Counted from the stretch's first letter, positions 27,530 to 35,843 are shown. The stretch is DNA of 64,000 bases from Chryseobacterium fluminis (GCF_026314945.1 NZ_CP111121.1:3348001-3412000), one strand, 5' to 3'. Notes: a model not told the origin generated them from the sequence alone. A program made the numbers and translations.

Positions 27530-28282
27530 TTAAAAATTAACATTTACGGAGTATTTATCATAAAATGCCTTGATATGGGCCACCGCTTCATCGGCAGTAT
27601 CTACCACGCGGTACAAATCAAGATCACCTTCAGAGATCATTCCTTCTTTTAATAAGGTCTCTTTAAACCAGTCCAGTAAACCGCTCCAGAAATCAGTTCC
27701 TACCAGAACAATGGGGAATCTTCCGATCTTATTGGTCTGGATAAGGGTCAACGCTTCAGTAAGTTCGTCTAAGGTACCAAATCCTCCCGGCATTACGACA
27801 AATCCCTGAGAGTACTTTACAAACATCACTTTTCTGACAAAGAAATAATCGAAATTCATGGAATACGATCTATTGATGTAAGGATTAAAATGCTGTTCGA
27901 AAGGAAGATCGATATTCAGACCAATGGATTTCCCCTTTGCATTGAACGCGCCTTTATTTCCGGCCTCCATAATTCCGGGACCGCCTCCGGTAATAATTCC
28001 GAAGCCGATCTGTGTTATTTTTTCCGCAATTTCTACCGCCATCTCGTAGTATTTACTTTCAGGCCTTAACCTTGCAGAACCGAAAATGGAAACACAAGGG
28101 CCTATCTTGGCCAGCTTCTCATAGCCGTCTACAAACTCCGCCATTACCTTAAACACCATCCAGCTGTCCTTCGTAATGGTTTCGTCCCAGGCTTTTTGCT
28201 TCAGACTGTTATGAAGTTTTGTCTCATTTATATCAAATTCGGGATTAATTAAGCTTTCGTCTCTTCCGTTGATTTCCATCAA
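27530..28282 (-). CDS. LOG-family TIGR00730-type Rossmann-fold protein
   Basis: A 250-residue cytoplasmic protein with the two hallmark motifs of the LOG family: GGGPGIMEAGNKGA near residue 100 and PGGFGTLDELTEAL near 165. Characterised relatives hydrolyse nucleoside 5'-monophosphates to base plus ribose 5-phosphate (cytokinin-type or purine nucleotides). The older 'lysine decarboxylase' label is incorrect for them. It starts 3 nt after the nucleotidyltransferase stop, so it belongs to the same operon. Its link to sugar activation is not known; general nucleotide or pyrimidine salvage is possible. Confidence 0.88.
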   Translation of the reverse strand: MMEINGRDESLINPEFDINETKLHNSLKQKAWDETITKDSWMVFKVMAEFVDGYEKLAKIGPCVSIFGSARLRPESKYYEMAVEIAEKITQIGFGIITGGGPGIMEAGNKGAFNAKGKSIGLNIDLPFEQHFNPYINRSYSMNFDYFFVRKVMFVKYSQGFVVMPGGFGTLDELTEALTLIQTNKIGRFPIVLVGTDFWSGLLDWFKETLLKEGMISEGDLDLYRVVDTADEAVAHIKAFYDKYSVNVNF

Positions 28283-28285
28283 TAA

Positions 28286-28999
28286 TTATTTAAAATGTTT
28301 TTCGGCTTCTGTTACAGATTCCGGTCTCCCGACATCGATCAGGATGCTGTCGTGTACAAATCCGTGGATATGCTCCGTCAGCATCAGATCCAGATATTCT
28401 TCCATAACAGAAAATTTGCCTGTTCTTTTTATTTTCTCAAAGATCGTAGGATTGATGCAGTGAACGCCACTGAAAGCCAGTGCCCTGAATCCTTTATTGA
28501 ATTCGGCAAGCCTCTGTTCGCCGGTCTGTACATTAAGCCAACCTCTTAAAACCATGTCGTCGTTGAAAAGCAGTTTTCTTGAACTCTCTCTGTCTGAAAC
28601 GGCTAAAGTAGCAAAATCTTTCATCTTTTTATGATATTCTGCCAGCCTGTTGATATTTATATTGGTGAGAATATCAGCATTCATGATTATAAAATCTTCC
28701 CCATGATCCAGAAACCTTCTAGCAAAAATCAAACCACCTCCTGTTTCAAGAAGTTCATCGGACTCATCGGAAATTTCAATACGGCAGCCGAAATTATTAT
28801 TCTGCTTTAAAAAATCAAGTATTTGATTTCCAAAATGGTGGACATTGATTACAAAATCCTGTATTCCGAAACTTTTAAGATACATGATATTCCTTTCCAG
28901 AAGCGGAATGCCATTTACCTTAGCCAATGCCTTAGGATGATGATTGGTAAAAGGTTTAAGGCGTGTGCCTTTCCCTGCTGCGAAAATTAAGGCCTTCAT
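28286..28999 (-). CDS. Sugar-1-phosphate nucleotidyltransferase, MurU-like
   Basis: A 237-residue nucleotidyltransferase of the GlmU/RmlA superfamily. The nucleotide-binding loop is FAAGKGTRLKPFT at residues 5-17, followed by PKALAKVNGIPLLE with the conserved Lys. Metal-binding Asp is in MNADILTN near residue 106. There is no C-terminal left-handed beta-helix, so it is a single-domain enzyme like MurU, which makes UDP-MurNAc from MurNAc 1-phosphate. It lies in one operon with an AmgK-like kinase, and that pair is the MurU-AmgK pathway for cell-wall recycling in Pseudomonas. Mannose-1-phosphate or another sugar is the main alternative. Confidence 0.8.
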   Translation of the reverse strand: MKALIFAAGKGTRLKPFTNHHPKALAKVNGIPLLERNIMYLKSFGIQDFVINVHHFGNQILDFLKQNNNFGCRIEISDESDELLETGGGLIFARRFLDHGEDFIIMNADILTNININRLAEYHKKMKDFATLAVSDRESSRKLLFNDDMVLRGWLNVQTGEQRLAEFNKGFRALAFSGVHCINPTIFEKIKRTGKFSVMEEYLDLMLTEHIHGFVHDSILIDVGRPESVTEAEKHFK

Positions 29000-29066
29000 A
29001 GGATGTGAATCATAAATTGTTGGTACTGAGTCATAGAAGATTTAGGCATGATATGGGCAACACGTC

Positions 29067-29480
29067 TCATAACTTATCATTAAGTTGGTGCTGTTCGTCA
29101 TGGTGAAGGCTGATTTCCACTTTTTCACCATATTTTTCTTCTATGAAATGAGCAATTTTTATAGCAGAATAAACAGAGCGGTGCTGTCCGCCTGTGCATC
29201 CGAAGTTGATTTGCAGGTTTTCAAAACCTCTTTCAAGATAGTTGTCGATATTCATGGAAACCATGTTTTTAACCAATTCTAAAAATTTCGGCATCTCAGT
29301 CTTGGTTTCCAAATATTCCTGAACGCCGATGTCATTTCCCGTCTGAATTTTGTATTCCTCAACTCTTCCCGGATTCAGAATTCCACGGCAGTCGAAGGTG
29401 AAACCTCCTCCGTTACCGGTATCATCTTTTGGAATTCCCCCTTTTTTATACGAAAAGCTGTGTATATCGATGTGTAGCAT
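29067..29480 (-). CDS. Stand-alone RapZ C-terminal domain protein
   Basis: A 137-residue protein matching only the C-terminal half of RapZ. The signature GCTGGQHRSVY near residues 93-103 corresponds to GCTGGRHRSV in E. coli RapZ. The N-terminal kinase-like P-loop domain is absent, and that length is normal for the short Bacteroidota form. In E. coli the C-terminal domain binds glucosamine 6-phosphate and RNA. Its position between an AmgK-like kinase and a MurU-like enzyme suggests that it senses or handles an amino-sugar phosphate. That is inference. It lies 67 nt upstream of the nucleotidyltransferase. Confidence 0.85.
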   Translation of the reverse strand: MLHIDIHSFSYKKGGIPKDDTGNGGGFTFDCRGILNPGRVEEYKIQTGNDIGVQEYLETKTEMPKFLELVKNMVSMNIDNYLERGFENLQINFGCTGGQHRSVYSAIKIAHFIEEKYGEKVEISLHHDEQHQLNDKL

Positions 29481-29559
29481 TTTTTTTTTATTTTTAATTA
29501 TTTTGAACCATTAAACCTATGGTTGAATTCTGTCAAAAGACCTGTATTTATTAACACAC

Positions 29560-30579
29560 TTAATATTTTAAAATTTCTTCAATTTTTACTGCGGTTTTTT
29601 TTAAACTCAATTGCCTGATTACTTTTTTAAGCTCAGGATAATCTTTCATCTGTTCCCAGTCTTCGGAAAACACCGTAATATTTTCGATTCCTTTTTCAAT
29701 ACTTAAAATAAAATGAGATTTCCTCTGAATCAGACCTCTGAAACCGTACGCTCCTAAAACCTGGAGAAATCTCATCAGTTGAATTGGTTTCACCGATTTT
29801 CTTAGTTGATCCTGGTAATCTGTACTTTCGAATTGCTGAATGTAATAGGTAAGCATTTCTTCTTTAAAATGTTCCGGGAAGTTGGCTTTGGCCTGGAACA
29901 GGAAAGAAATGACGTCATACATCAGGGGACCTTTCATTGCAGACTGGTAATCTATGAATGAAACCCCGTCATCATTATCCACCATAATATTTCTCGCCTG
30001 AAAATCACGGATCATGATTCCTTTAGGTTCAAGACTCTCAATAAGAGATGCAATGTTTTTAAATTCTTTCAGGAGCGTAGATTTATGGTATTCCAGCTCC
30101 AGCACATCAGCAATAAAGTTTTTGAAGTAATATAAATCGTGAATGACCGGCAGATCATCGTAGTTCTCATATTCAAAGGTCTTACTGTAGTCTATGGCGT
30201 TGCGGGTCTCCATCTGCAGTCTGAACAGTTTTTCCAGGGTCTGTTTTACTAAAGATTTAGTTTTCCCGGATAATCCGTCCTCTGAAATAATTTCTGAAAG
30301 AGTATGTTCTCCCAGGAATTCCTGAATATACATCTTTCTGTCTTCAGAAATATCAAAAATGGAAGGTGTATTTAAGTGGAGGCGTGAAAAAATTTCAGAG
30401 TAATATAAAAAACTTTCATTCTCCTGAACGTTTTCATTATAAGTAATAATATACTGCTGATCGTCAGATTTAGCCCAAAAATTAACCCTGGCAGAGCCGC
30501 TTTGAGCTAAAATTTTAAATCCAGATGGCTTTTTACCTGTAAAGTTTTCAAAAAATCTTTTTGCGTCGTCGGAAATCAT
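29560..30579 (-). CDS. Phosphotransferase-family protein, AmgK-like sugar kinase
   Basis: A 339-residue protein of the aminoglycoside-phosphotransferase/choline-kinase fold. The catalytic loop IRDFQARNIMV near residue 190 and the metal-binding FIDYQSAMKG near 207 are clear. The start is the ATG at 30579: an upstream in-frame TTG at 30591 is part of the -7 box. Together with a MurU-like gene in the same operon it is most simply the anomeric MurNAc/GlcNAc kinase AmgK. Other phosphotransferase substrates (choline, homoserine, antibiotic) are less likely from context. First gene of the operon, divergent from xrtF. Confidence 0.8.
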   Translation of the reverse strand: MISDDAKRFFENFTGKKPSGFKILAQSGSARVNFWAKSDDQQYIITYNENVQENESFLYYSEIFSRLHLNTPSIFDISEDRKMYIQEFLGEHTLSEIISEDGLSGKTKSLVKQTLEKLFRLQMETRNAIDYSKTFEYENYDDLPVIHDLYYFKNFIADVLELEYHKSTLLKEFKNIASLIESLEPKGIMIRDFQARNIMVDNDDGVSFIDYQSAMKGPLMYDVISFLFQAKANFPEHFKEEMLTYYIQQFESTDYQDQLRKSVKPIQLMRFLQVLGAYGFRGLIQRKSHFILSIEKGIENITVFSEDWEQMKDYPELKKVIRQLSLKKTAVKIEEILKY

Positions 30580-30588
30580 AGTCGGAAA

Positions 30589-30596
30589 CAAATATA
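30589..30596 (-). promoter_or_regulatory. -7 box (TATATTTG) of the AmgK-like operon
   Basis: Minus-strand TATATTTG, 9 nt upstream of the ATG at 30579. The in-frame TTG within it explains a false longer reading frame. Confidence 0.6.
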
Positions 30597-30616
30597 GTAA
30601 TTTACAAGCTAATTTT

Positions 30617-30624
30617 TATATTTG
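30617..30624 (+). promoter_or_regulatory. -7 box (TATATTTG) of xrtF
   Basis: TATATTTG ends 3 nt before the ATG at 30628, which predicts a leaderless transcript. It lies 20 bp from the divergent box at 30589-30596. Confidence 0.55.
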
Positions 30625-30627
30625 CAT

Positions 30628-31158
30628 ATGCTAAAGGACTTTAAGCCGGTTTTAGGAATTCTTTTCAGATTCATCATGATGTATCTGGTATTGCTTTTTG
30701 CCTACCAGTTTTACCTGAATTCTTTTGAGAAGTCAGGTCTTGATCCGTTTTCCAGACTGATTGCAGGACAGGTAAGACATATTCAGAATTTTATAGGCTT
30801 TCCAACCCGGTTATACAATGACGTAACAGGGTCGCAGGTATGGTTTTACGTGAAAAATGGATATGCAACCCGGATGGTGGAAGGATGCAATGCGATTTCT
30901 GTGATGATACTTTTTCTCTCCTTTATATTCGCATTTTATAAAGGCTCCAGAACTTTTATTTTTGCTTTTGTAGGGCTTATTCTGCTGTACATAATGAATC
31001 TGCTTCGTATTGTGGGGCTTAATGTGGTGATGACAGATTACAAACAATATGGGAAAGCAGTACATGATTTTGTGTTTCCTGCTGTTATTTACGGAAGTGT
31101 GGTCGTTCTTTGGCTGGTCTGGATAAAACTCTTTGCTTTAAAAAATGAAAATTCTTAA
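30628..31158 (+). CDS. xrtF: Exosortase family protein XrtF
   Basis: A 176-residue polytopic inner-membrane transpeptidase-like enzyme of the exosortase/archaeosortase superfamily. The catalytic triad is visible: Cys87 in VEGCNA, Arg127 in NLLRIVG and His146 in VHDFVF. Length is typical of the short XrtF type of Flavobacteriia. The start is ATG 30628; a TTG at 30622 lies inside the -7 box. It overlaps the next gene, encoding the exosortase F-associated protein, by 14 nt. The substrate of XrtF is unknown, and no PEP-CTERM-like substrate is encoded nearby. Confidence 0.92.
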   Translation: MLKDFKPVLGILFRFIMMYLVLLFAYQFYLNSFEKSGLDPFSRLIAGQVRHIQNFIGFPTRLYNDVTGSQVWFYVKNGYATRMVEGCNAISVMILFLSFIFAFYKGSRTFIFAFVGLILLYIMNLLRIVGLNVVMTDYKQYGKAVHDFVFPAVIYGSVVVLWLVWIKLFALKNENS

Positions 31159-31588
31159 TTGGTTCTTCATATTCACAGGGCTCTGCGGGCTCATTGGGGT
31201 ACGAGCATTTGAAGGAAGCCTCTTTTATGATCCTTTTCTAGATTACTTCCATGAAGTCGATAAAAATCTGCCGTTTCCGTTTTTTGAATGGGGGAAGCTG
31301 ATCCTGGGCTATCTTTTCAGATTTGGTCTAAACCTGTTTTTCTCATGTGTCATCATTCACTTCATATTTAAAAATAGGCAGTGGACGATGCAGGGAGCTA
31401 TTTTAATGATGATCATTTTTGTCATCACTTTCCCGATTTATCTGTACTGCATTGCTGACAGATTTGAGATTGGCTATCTTTTCTCGTTTTATATGAGAAG
31501 ATTTGTGATTCAGCCTTTGATTTTACTGCTGATTATTCCTATGTTTTATTACCGTAGGCAAGTGGATACAAGCAAAGACAATAAATAA
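31145..31588 (+). CDS. Exosortase F-associated membrane protein
   Basis: A 147-residue protein with about four transmembrane helices (about 5-22, 47-75, 82-103 and 118-138). It is the obligate neighbour of xrtF in flavobacteria and overlaps it by 14 nt, so translation is probably coupled. A conserved FEGSLFYDPFLDYFH segment near residue 22 precedes the helix block. Its biochemical role is not known; it may present the substrate or stabilise the exosortase. No terminator is apparent. Confidence 0.88.
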   Translation: MKILNWFFIFTGLCGLIGVRAFEGSLFYDPFLDYFHEVDKNLPFPFFEWGKLILGYLFRFGLNLFFSCVIIHFIFKNRQWTMQGAILMMIIFVITFPIYLYCIADRFEIGYLFSFYMRRFVIQPLILLLIIPMFYYRRQVDTSKDNK

Positions 31589-32128
31589 AAGGAGACAGTT
31601 TTATTAATAATATAGTCTTCGACAGGCTCAGACTGACGGGGCTTGAACTGCGGTTTATTTAATTTTGAAGTAGTGTTTAGTATCATTCTGAATGCGAACC
31701 AACCGTCGGATTTAATTAAACAAAAAATATCACAAATAATCTGACGAATTACATGACGGTTTAATGGAATCGAGCTTTGCCCATTCTGTAAAATTTATAG
31801 GATCAACTTAGGCTTTAGCCAAAACTCAGATATTTAATCTCATTTTAAAATTTTTCTGCCATTTGATAATTCACGCAGATCAAATTCTCAGCGCCCATTT
31901 ACTCCTTCATAAAATCTTTTCATGAACTGGCAATATTAAATGATGTATTATCTTATAAGGAGAAAATAAAAATTTTCTTCAATTGAACTTGCTTTACATT
32001 ATTAAAATTCATAACGAGTAATAGTATCCTTAATATTTTGAATATTAATTATTTGATGTCCTTAAATGTTGGAAAAAACATACGGAATTTGTTGTGTTTC
32101 TGTTACAGAATTTTTCATTTCTAATGTT
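31589..32128 (+). other. Long intergenic region without a recognisable gene
   Basis: AT-rich 540 nt with no frame that I would call. It includes a CTTCGACAGGCTCAGACTGA element of the kind found scattered in Chryseobacterium intergenic DNA (about 31617-31636). The promoter of the next gene lies at its end. Confidence 0.4.
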
Positions 32129-32136
32129 TAGGTTTG
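32129..32136 (+). promoter_or_regulatory. -7 box (TAGGTTTG) for the six-cysteine peptide gene
   Basis: TAnnTTTG match 25 nt upstream of the ATG; no -33 element at the usual spacing. Confidence 0.5.
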
Positions 32137-32161
32137 TGATGGTAACAATAAAAAGATACTT

Positions 32162-32368
32162 ATGAAAAATTTGAAAAAATTCTCCAGAGAAAGTTTAAAG
32201 ACTATTATTGGAGGAAGGGTAGATCCCGATTCTGGCGGAGGATTTGGCTGTGCGAGTGTCTGTACGCCGGGAAATGGTTTTTGTGAGCAGTATGGCCTTA
32301 CTTGCGGAGTGTGGAGTACAACAGGCTCTGATGGATCAGTTACCACTGCCTGTTTTAAATGTATATAA
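32162..32368 (+). CDS. Double-glycine-leader peptide with six cysteines (bacteriocin-like)
   Basis: A 68-residue precursor. The leader (MKNLKKFSRESLKTIIGG, residues 1-18) has the charged-hydrophobic pattern and Gly17-Gly18 end recognised by peptidase-domain ABC exporters. The mature part of about 50 residues is rich in Gly, Ser and Thr and has six Cys, so disulfide bonding or cysteine modification is likely. Chryseobacterium genomes carry many such 'bacteriocin-like' short proteins; their function is not established. No maturase or exporter is encoded nearby. The next gene encodes a GLPGLI protein. Confidence 0.75.
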   Translation: MKNLKKFSRESLKTIIGGRVDPDSGGGFGCASVCTPGNGFCEQYGLTCGVWSTTGSDGSVTTACFKCI

Positions 32369-32419
32369 TAAATATAACCGGTGCACAGCATCGTTTATAT
32401 TGCATACCTCAAATTGGAT

Positions 32420-33232
32420 ATGAAAAAGTATATGATCAGCTTATTGGTATTTATAATAAGTATGTTGCATTCTCAGAGTGTAACCTGTATATATGAATTA
32501 AAATTCAGACCAGATCAGGATAAAGATAGTTTGGTAGCCAGCCCGTTTTATTTAGAGATTGATGGGAAGAAATCTATTTTTAGATCGGGATCAGAAAGGA
32601 GATCAGATTCAATAGTACAAAAAACAGGCTTGGGCCCAGGCAGAGGAATGCTTTTTTTTACAGATTTATTTGCCAAGAAAAATCTGGATACGAAAGAAAT
32701 TCAGAAAGTAATTATCACTCCGACAATGAGAACCAGGTTTTATATCGCTATTGAGGATAAACTGGACTGGAAAATGACAAGTGAGAAACAAAAAATAGGA
32801 GAACTGTACTGCCAAAAAGCAGAAGTGGATTATGGCGGCAGGCATTGGACCGCTTGGTTTGCGGATTCCATGAATCTTCAGGAAGGACCTTATATTTTTA
32901 ATGGCTTACCTGGATTGATTGTTAAAATAGCAGACTCTCGTTCGGATTATGATTTCAGTTTAATACAGTTGAAGAATGTAAAGAATAGTGACTTTTTCAC
33001 TCCTCCTTCCGGAAAAAAAATTACCTGGATGGACTTTCAGAAGATCATGCAAAGCTATTATAATGATCCATTTTATGAAGTGAAGAGCAGTGGAATTAAA
33101 TATGTAGTGGGTGATGACAAAGGAAATATTTCTACCTTGAGCCCTAAAACAATATTAGAAAAATTTCAAGCCAATATGAAAAATAATGGAAATAATCTTT
33201 TAGAACTCAATAAAGCACTGATTTTTAAGTAA
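32420..33232 (+). CDS. GLPGLI family exported protein
   Basis: About 270 residues from the ATG at 32420, which gives MKKYMISLLVFIISMLHSQS, a normal signal peptide. The longer in-frame start at 32381 adds residues ahead of it. The family-defining GLPGLI motif is exact at residues 162-167, after the usual FADSMNLQEGPYIFNG segment. Many flavobacterial genomes encode several copies, often next to TonB receptors or short double-glycine peptides as here. Function is unknown. It is exported to the periplasm or surface. Confidence 0.9.
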   Translation: MKKYMISLLVFIISMLHSQSVTCIYELKFRPDQDKDSLVASPFYLEIDGKKSIFRSGSERRSDSIVQKTGLGPGRGMLFFTDLFAKKNLDTKEIQKVIITPTMRTRFYIAIEDKLDWKMTSEKQKIGELYCQKAEVDYGGRHWTAWFADSMNLQEGPYIFNGLPGLIVKIADSRSDYDFSLIQLKNVKNSDFFTPPSGKKITWMDFQKIMQSYYNDPFYEVKSSGIKYVVGDDKGNISTLSPKTILEKFQANMKNNGNNLLELNKALIFK

Positions 33233-33421
33233 ACGGGTTTATTCGAGCCAGATTATACTTTTAATAATAATAGAAGCCCTCCCCGTAAAAAAGTCTTTTC
33301 TGTAAAATCATGTATTGCCCGATACGGGAAGGTTTTCATTTAAAGATTCTGAACCTACACCGTCTGATTCTGACGTCATTCCTTTCCATTGAATTTGAGA
33401 AATTCAGATTATGGAAAAGGA

Positions 33422-33766
33422 TTATTTTTTAATATTTTTAATCAGTTCAGCAAATTGTGAGCTTAGTTTTTCTGCCACATCTTTATCTGATAAATTAAAA
33501 ACAATGATATTTCCAGATGTTGAATCGTCCTTATTTTCAAAAGTATTGTCTGTAGTGTTAATGTTTTTTATTCCATCTTCAAAAAGCTCTTTTAATTCCA
33601 CTTCAAAGATCTCCGCAAGTTTTGGAATATATTGAGACTTCACATCAAACATTTCACTTTCCCAGTTTGCATAGGTAACTCTGTCGATATTTAATTTATC
33701 TGCAATATCTTGCTGAGAAAATTTTGTTTTGCTCCGCAGTCTTTTAAGATTAGTTCCAACTCCCAT
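33422..33766 (-). CDS. XRE-family helix-turn-helix transcriptional regulator
   Basis: A 114-residue protein. Residues 8-62 are a Cro/CI-type helix-turn-helix domain (NLKRLRSKTKFSQQDIADKL, then RVTYANWE, then IPKLAEIFEV). The C-terminal half is a short acidic linker and an amphipathic helix that may mediate dimerisation. It is a single gene with its own -7 box; it may regulate itself or a neighbour, but the target is not visible. The GLPGLI gene on the other strand is convergent. Confidence 0.88.
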   Translation of the reverse strand: MGVGTNLKRLRSKTKFSQQDIADKLNIDRVTYANWESEMFDVKSQYIPKLAEIFEVELKELFEDGIKNINTTDNTFENKDDSTSGNIIVFNLSDKDVAEKLSSQFAELIKNIKK

Positions 33767-33780
33767 AATGTTATTTTTAT

Positions 33781-33788
33781 CAAATGTA
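33781..33788 (-). promoter_or_regulatory. -7 box (TACATTTG) for the XRE regulator
   Basis: Minus-strand TAnnTTTG ending 14 nt before the ATG. It sits in the 31-nt gap behind the cation diffusion facilitator gene. Confidence 0.5.
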
Positions 33789-33797
33789 ATATTTTTT

Positions 33798-34796
33798 TTA
33801 TTCTGCGGAGTGTTTATCCATACAGGTCACATTTTCAGGAGTCCATGTCACTCTTTTTACAAAATCTTTTTCGCGGACCGGGCAGTTTGCAATCTGACAG
33901 ATAGGGCAGGAGATGGGCTTACAGTCATCCATATGAAAGTTAAATTCAATACTTCTCTGTATATTTTCTGCTAAAAGAATGATCATTTTTTCCATCTCAT
34001 TATGAGCCTCGCGAAGGCTGTAATACCAGGGAAGCGTAATATGGGCGTCGATATGAAGGGAAGCTCCGAACTGCTGGATTTTCATATTGTGAACGTCGAT
34101 CCATTCTACCTTTCGGTTATCTTCTAAAATTTTAATGATCTGATGTAAAAGATCAGGGTCCTGTTCGTCCATAATTCCGCTCAGGGACTTCCGGACAATC
34201 TTGTATCCTACATAGATGATATAAAGCCCGAAAGCTAAGGCTACGACAGAATCCAGCCAATAGATTTTTGTAAAGTAAACGATAATCAAGCTGATGACCA
34301 CACCCAGGGTCGTCATGGTGTCCGACTGAAGATGTTTTCCGGAAGAAATTAAAACCGGAGAGTTTTCATTTTCTCCTTTTTTGATGGAGATATATCCTAA
34401 AATATAATTCACAACGGCGGTCGCTGCAATGATCCAGATTCCCCAGTCCAGCTTATTTAAAACTTTTCCGGTAATTAAACTGTTAATCCCTTCATAGATG
34501 ATCATAATGCCGGCAATAGCAATCAGGGCGCCCTCTATTCCTGAGGTAACAAATTCTACTTTTCCATGTCCGTACGGGTGTTCTTCATCTTTGGGTTTCG
34601 CGGCCAGATAGAGCGAATACAATCCCATAAATGCACTGATCACGTTGACAATGCTCTCCATGGCATCTGAGAAAACAGCATCGGAATTGGTAAGTTTCCA
34701 CGCGGCAATTTTTCCGATAAAAAGGACAATGCCAAAAACAGCAATAAGTTTCTGAAAGGCTAATTTATCTTTTTTATGAGTTTTCTGAACGTTCAT
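33798..34796 (-). CDS. Cation diffusion facilitator (metal efflux) transporter
   Basis: A 332-residue inner-membrane proton/metal antiporter, six helices in the first 215 residues. Family motifs include SDAMESIVN in helix 2 and HPYGHGKVEFV near residue 73, then a cytoplasmic domain with DAHITLP near 253. The tail after residue 280 is cysteine-rich, with C-x4-C-x2-C-x4-C near 293-306 plus a late Cys and His, and could bind zinc or another soft metal. That tail is longer than in classical CDFs but is seen in Bacteroidota members. The metal is probably Zn, Co, Fe or Cd; specificity cannot be assigned. Confidence 0.9.
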   Translation of the reverse strand: MNVQKTHKKDKLAFQKLIAVFGIVLFIGKIAAWKLTNSDAVFSDAMESIVNVISAFMGLYSLYLAAKPKDEEHPYGHGKVEFVTSGIEGALIAIAGIMIIYEGINSLITGKVLNKLDWGIWIIAATAVVNYILGYISIKKGENENSPVLISSGKHLQSDTMTTLGVVISLIIVYFTKIYWLDSVVALAFGLYIIYVGYKIVRKSLSGIMDEQDPDLLHQIIKILEDNRKVEWIDVHNMKIQQFGASLHIDAHITLPWYYSLREAHNEMEKMIILLAENIQRSIEFNFHMDDCKPISCPICQIANCPVREKDFVKRVTWTPENVTCMDKHSAE

Positions 34797-34805
34797 AGAT
34801 TTGAT

Positions 34806-34839
34806 AAAAAAAAGAATCTCAACTCTGAGACTCTTTTTT
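34806..34839 (-). terminator. Terminator of asd (bidirectional form)
   Basis: TCTCA/TGAGA stem (34817-34821 with 34826-34830) flanked by A-rich and T-rich runs that extend the pairing. Confidence 0.75.
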
Positions 34840-34850
34840 GTTTTGTTAGT

Positions 34851-35843
34851 TTAAACTAAGTTGTTTGATGCTAAGTATTCTGCGATCTGTACTGCATTTG
34901 TGGCAGCTCCTTTTCGGAGGTTATCTGCTACAATCCAGAGATTCAGCGTCTTGGGCTGGGAGAGGTCCCGTCGGATCCTTCCCACAAATACTTCATCTTT
35001 CCCTTCGGAATACAAAGGCATCGGATATTCATTGTTTTTCACATTGTCCATTACGACAACTCCCGGCGTTTCAGACAGTATTTTTCTGACCTCATCAAGA
35101 TCGAACTCGTTCTCAAACTCAATGTTTACACTTTCAGAATGACCTCCCTGTACAGGAACCCTTACTGCAGTTGCGGTTAGATTAAAAGTGTCATCACCCA
35201 GAATTTTCTTAGGCTCCTTCATTAATTTTATTTCCTCCTTTGTATAGTCATCATCGGAAAAAACATCACAGTGTGGCAATGCATTTTTAAAAATCTGATA
35301 AGGATATACTTTTGCGATAGATTCATCACCGCCGATCTCCCCGTTTAACTGATCTACCGCGGCTTTACCGGTTCCGGTTACCGATTGATAGGTAGAGACA
35401 ATCACTCTTTTTAAATCATATTTTTTATTCAGAGGTCCTAAAACCATCACTAACTGAATCGTAGAACAGTTTGGATTGGCAATGATCTTATCTTCTTTGG
35501 TCAATACATCAGCATTGATCTCAGGAACGACCAGTTTCTTATCCGGATCCATTCTCCATGCAGAAGAATTATCGATCACGGTAGTTCCTGCCTCAGCAAA
35601 CAGGGGAGCAAATTCAAGAGAAGTACTGCCGCCAGCTGAGAAGATGGCGATATCCGGTTTGGCAGCTATAGCGTCTTTCATGCTTACAATCGTAAATTCC
35701 TCCTGTTTATACTTCACCTTTTTACCAATAGATCTTTCCGAAGCTACCGGAATTAATTCTGTGATAGGGAAGTTCCTTTCTTCTAGAACTTTAAGCATAA
35801 CTTGTCCAACCATTCCTGTTGAACCGACTACAGCTACTTTCAT
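34851..35843 (-). CDS. asd: Aspartate-semialdehyde dehydrogenase
   Basis: A 330-residue NADPH-dependent enzyme converting L-aspartyl 4-phosphate to aspartate 4-semialdehyde, the branch point for lysine/diaminopimelate, threonine and methionine. The N-terminal Rossmann motif is VGSTGMVGQ at residues 6-14. The catalytic Cys is in ANPNCSTIQ near residue 124, and the substrate-binding GGHSESVNIEF lies near 230. The length is standard. It lies 32 nt downstream of a small multi-helix membrane-protein gene, and the two probably share a transcript. A terminator follows. Confidence 0.96.
   Translation of the reverse strand: MKVAVVGSTGMVGQVMLKVLEERNFPITELIPVASERSIGKKVKYKQEEFTIVSMKDAIAAKPDIAIFSAGGSTSLEFAPLFAEAGTTVIDNSSAWRMDPDKKLVVPEINADVLTKEDKIIANPNCSTIQLVMVLGPLNKKYDLKRVIVSTYQSVTGTGKAAVDQLNGEIGGDESIAKVYPYQIFKNALPHCDVFSDDDYTKEEIKLMKEPKKILGDDTFNLTATAVRVPVQGGHSESVNIEFENEFDLDEVRKILSETPGVVVMDNVKNNEYPMPLYSEGKDEVFVGRIRRDLSQPKTLNLWIVADNLRKGAATNAVQIAEYLASNNLV

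Noticed and set aside
31589..32128. Hidden gene or RNA in the long gap after the exosortase pair
   Set aside because: No frame of protein texture, no strong hairpin and no promoter until 32129.
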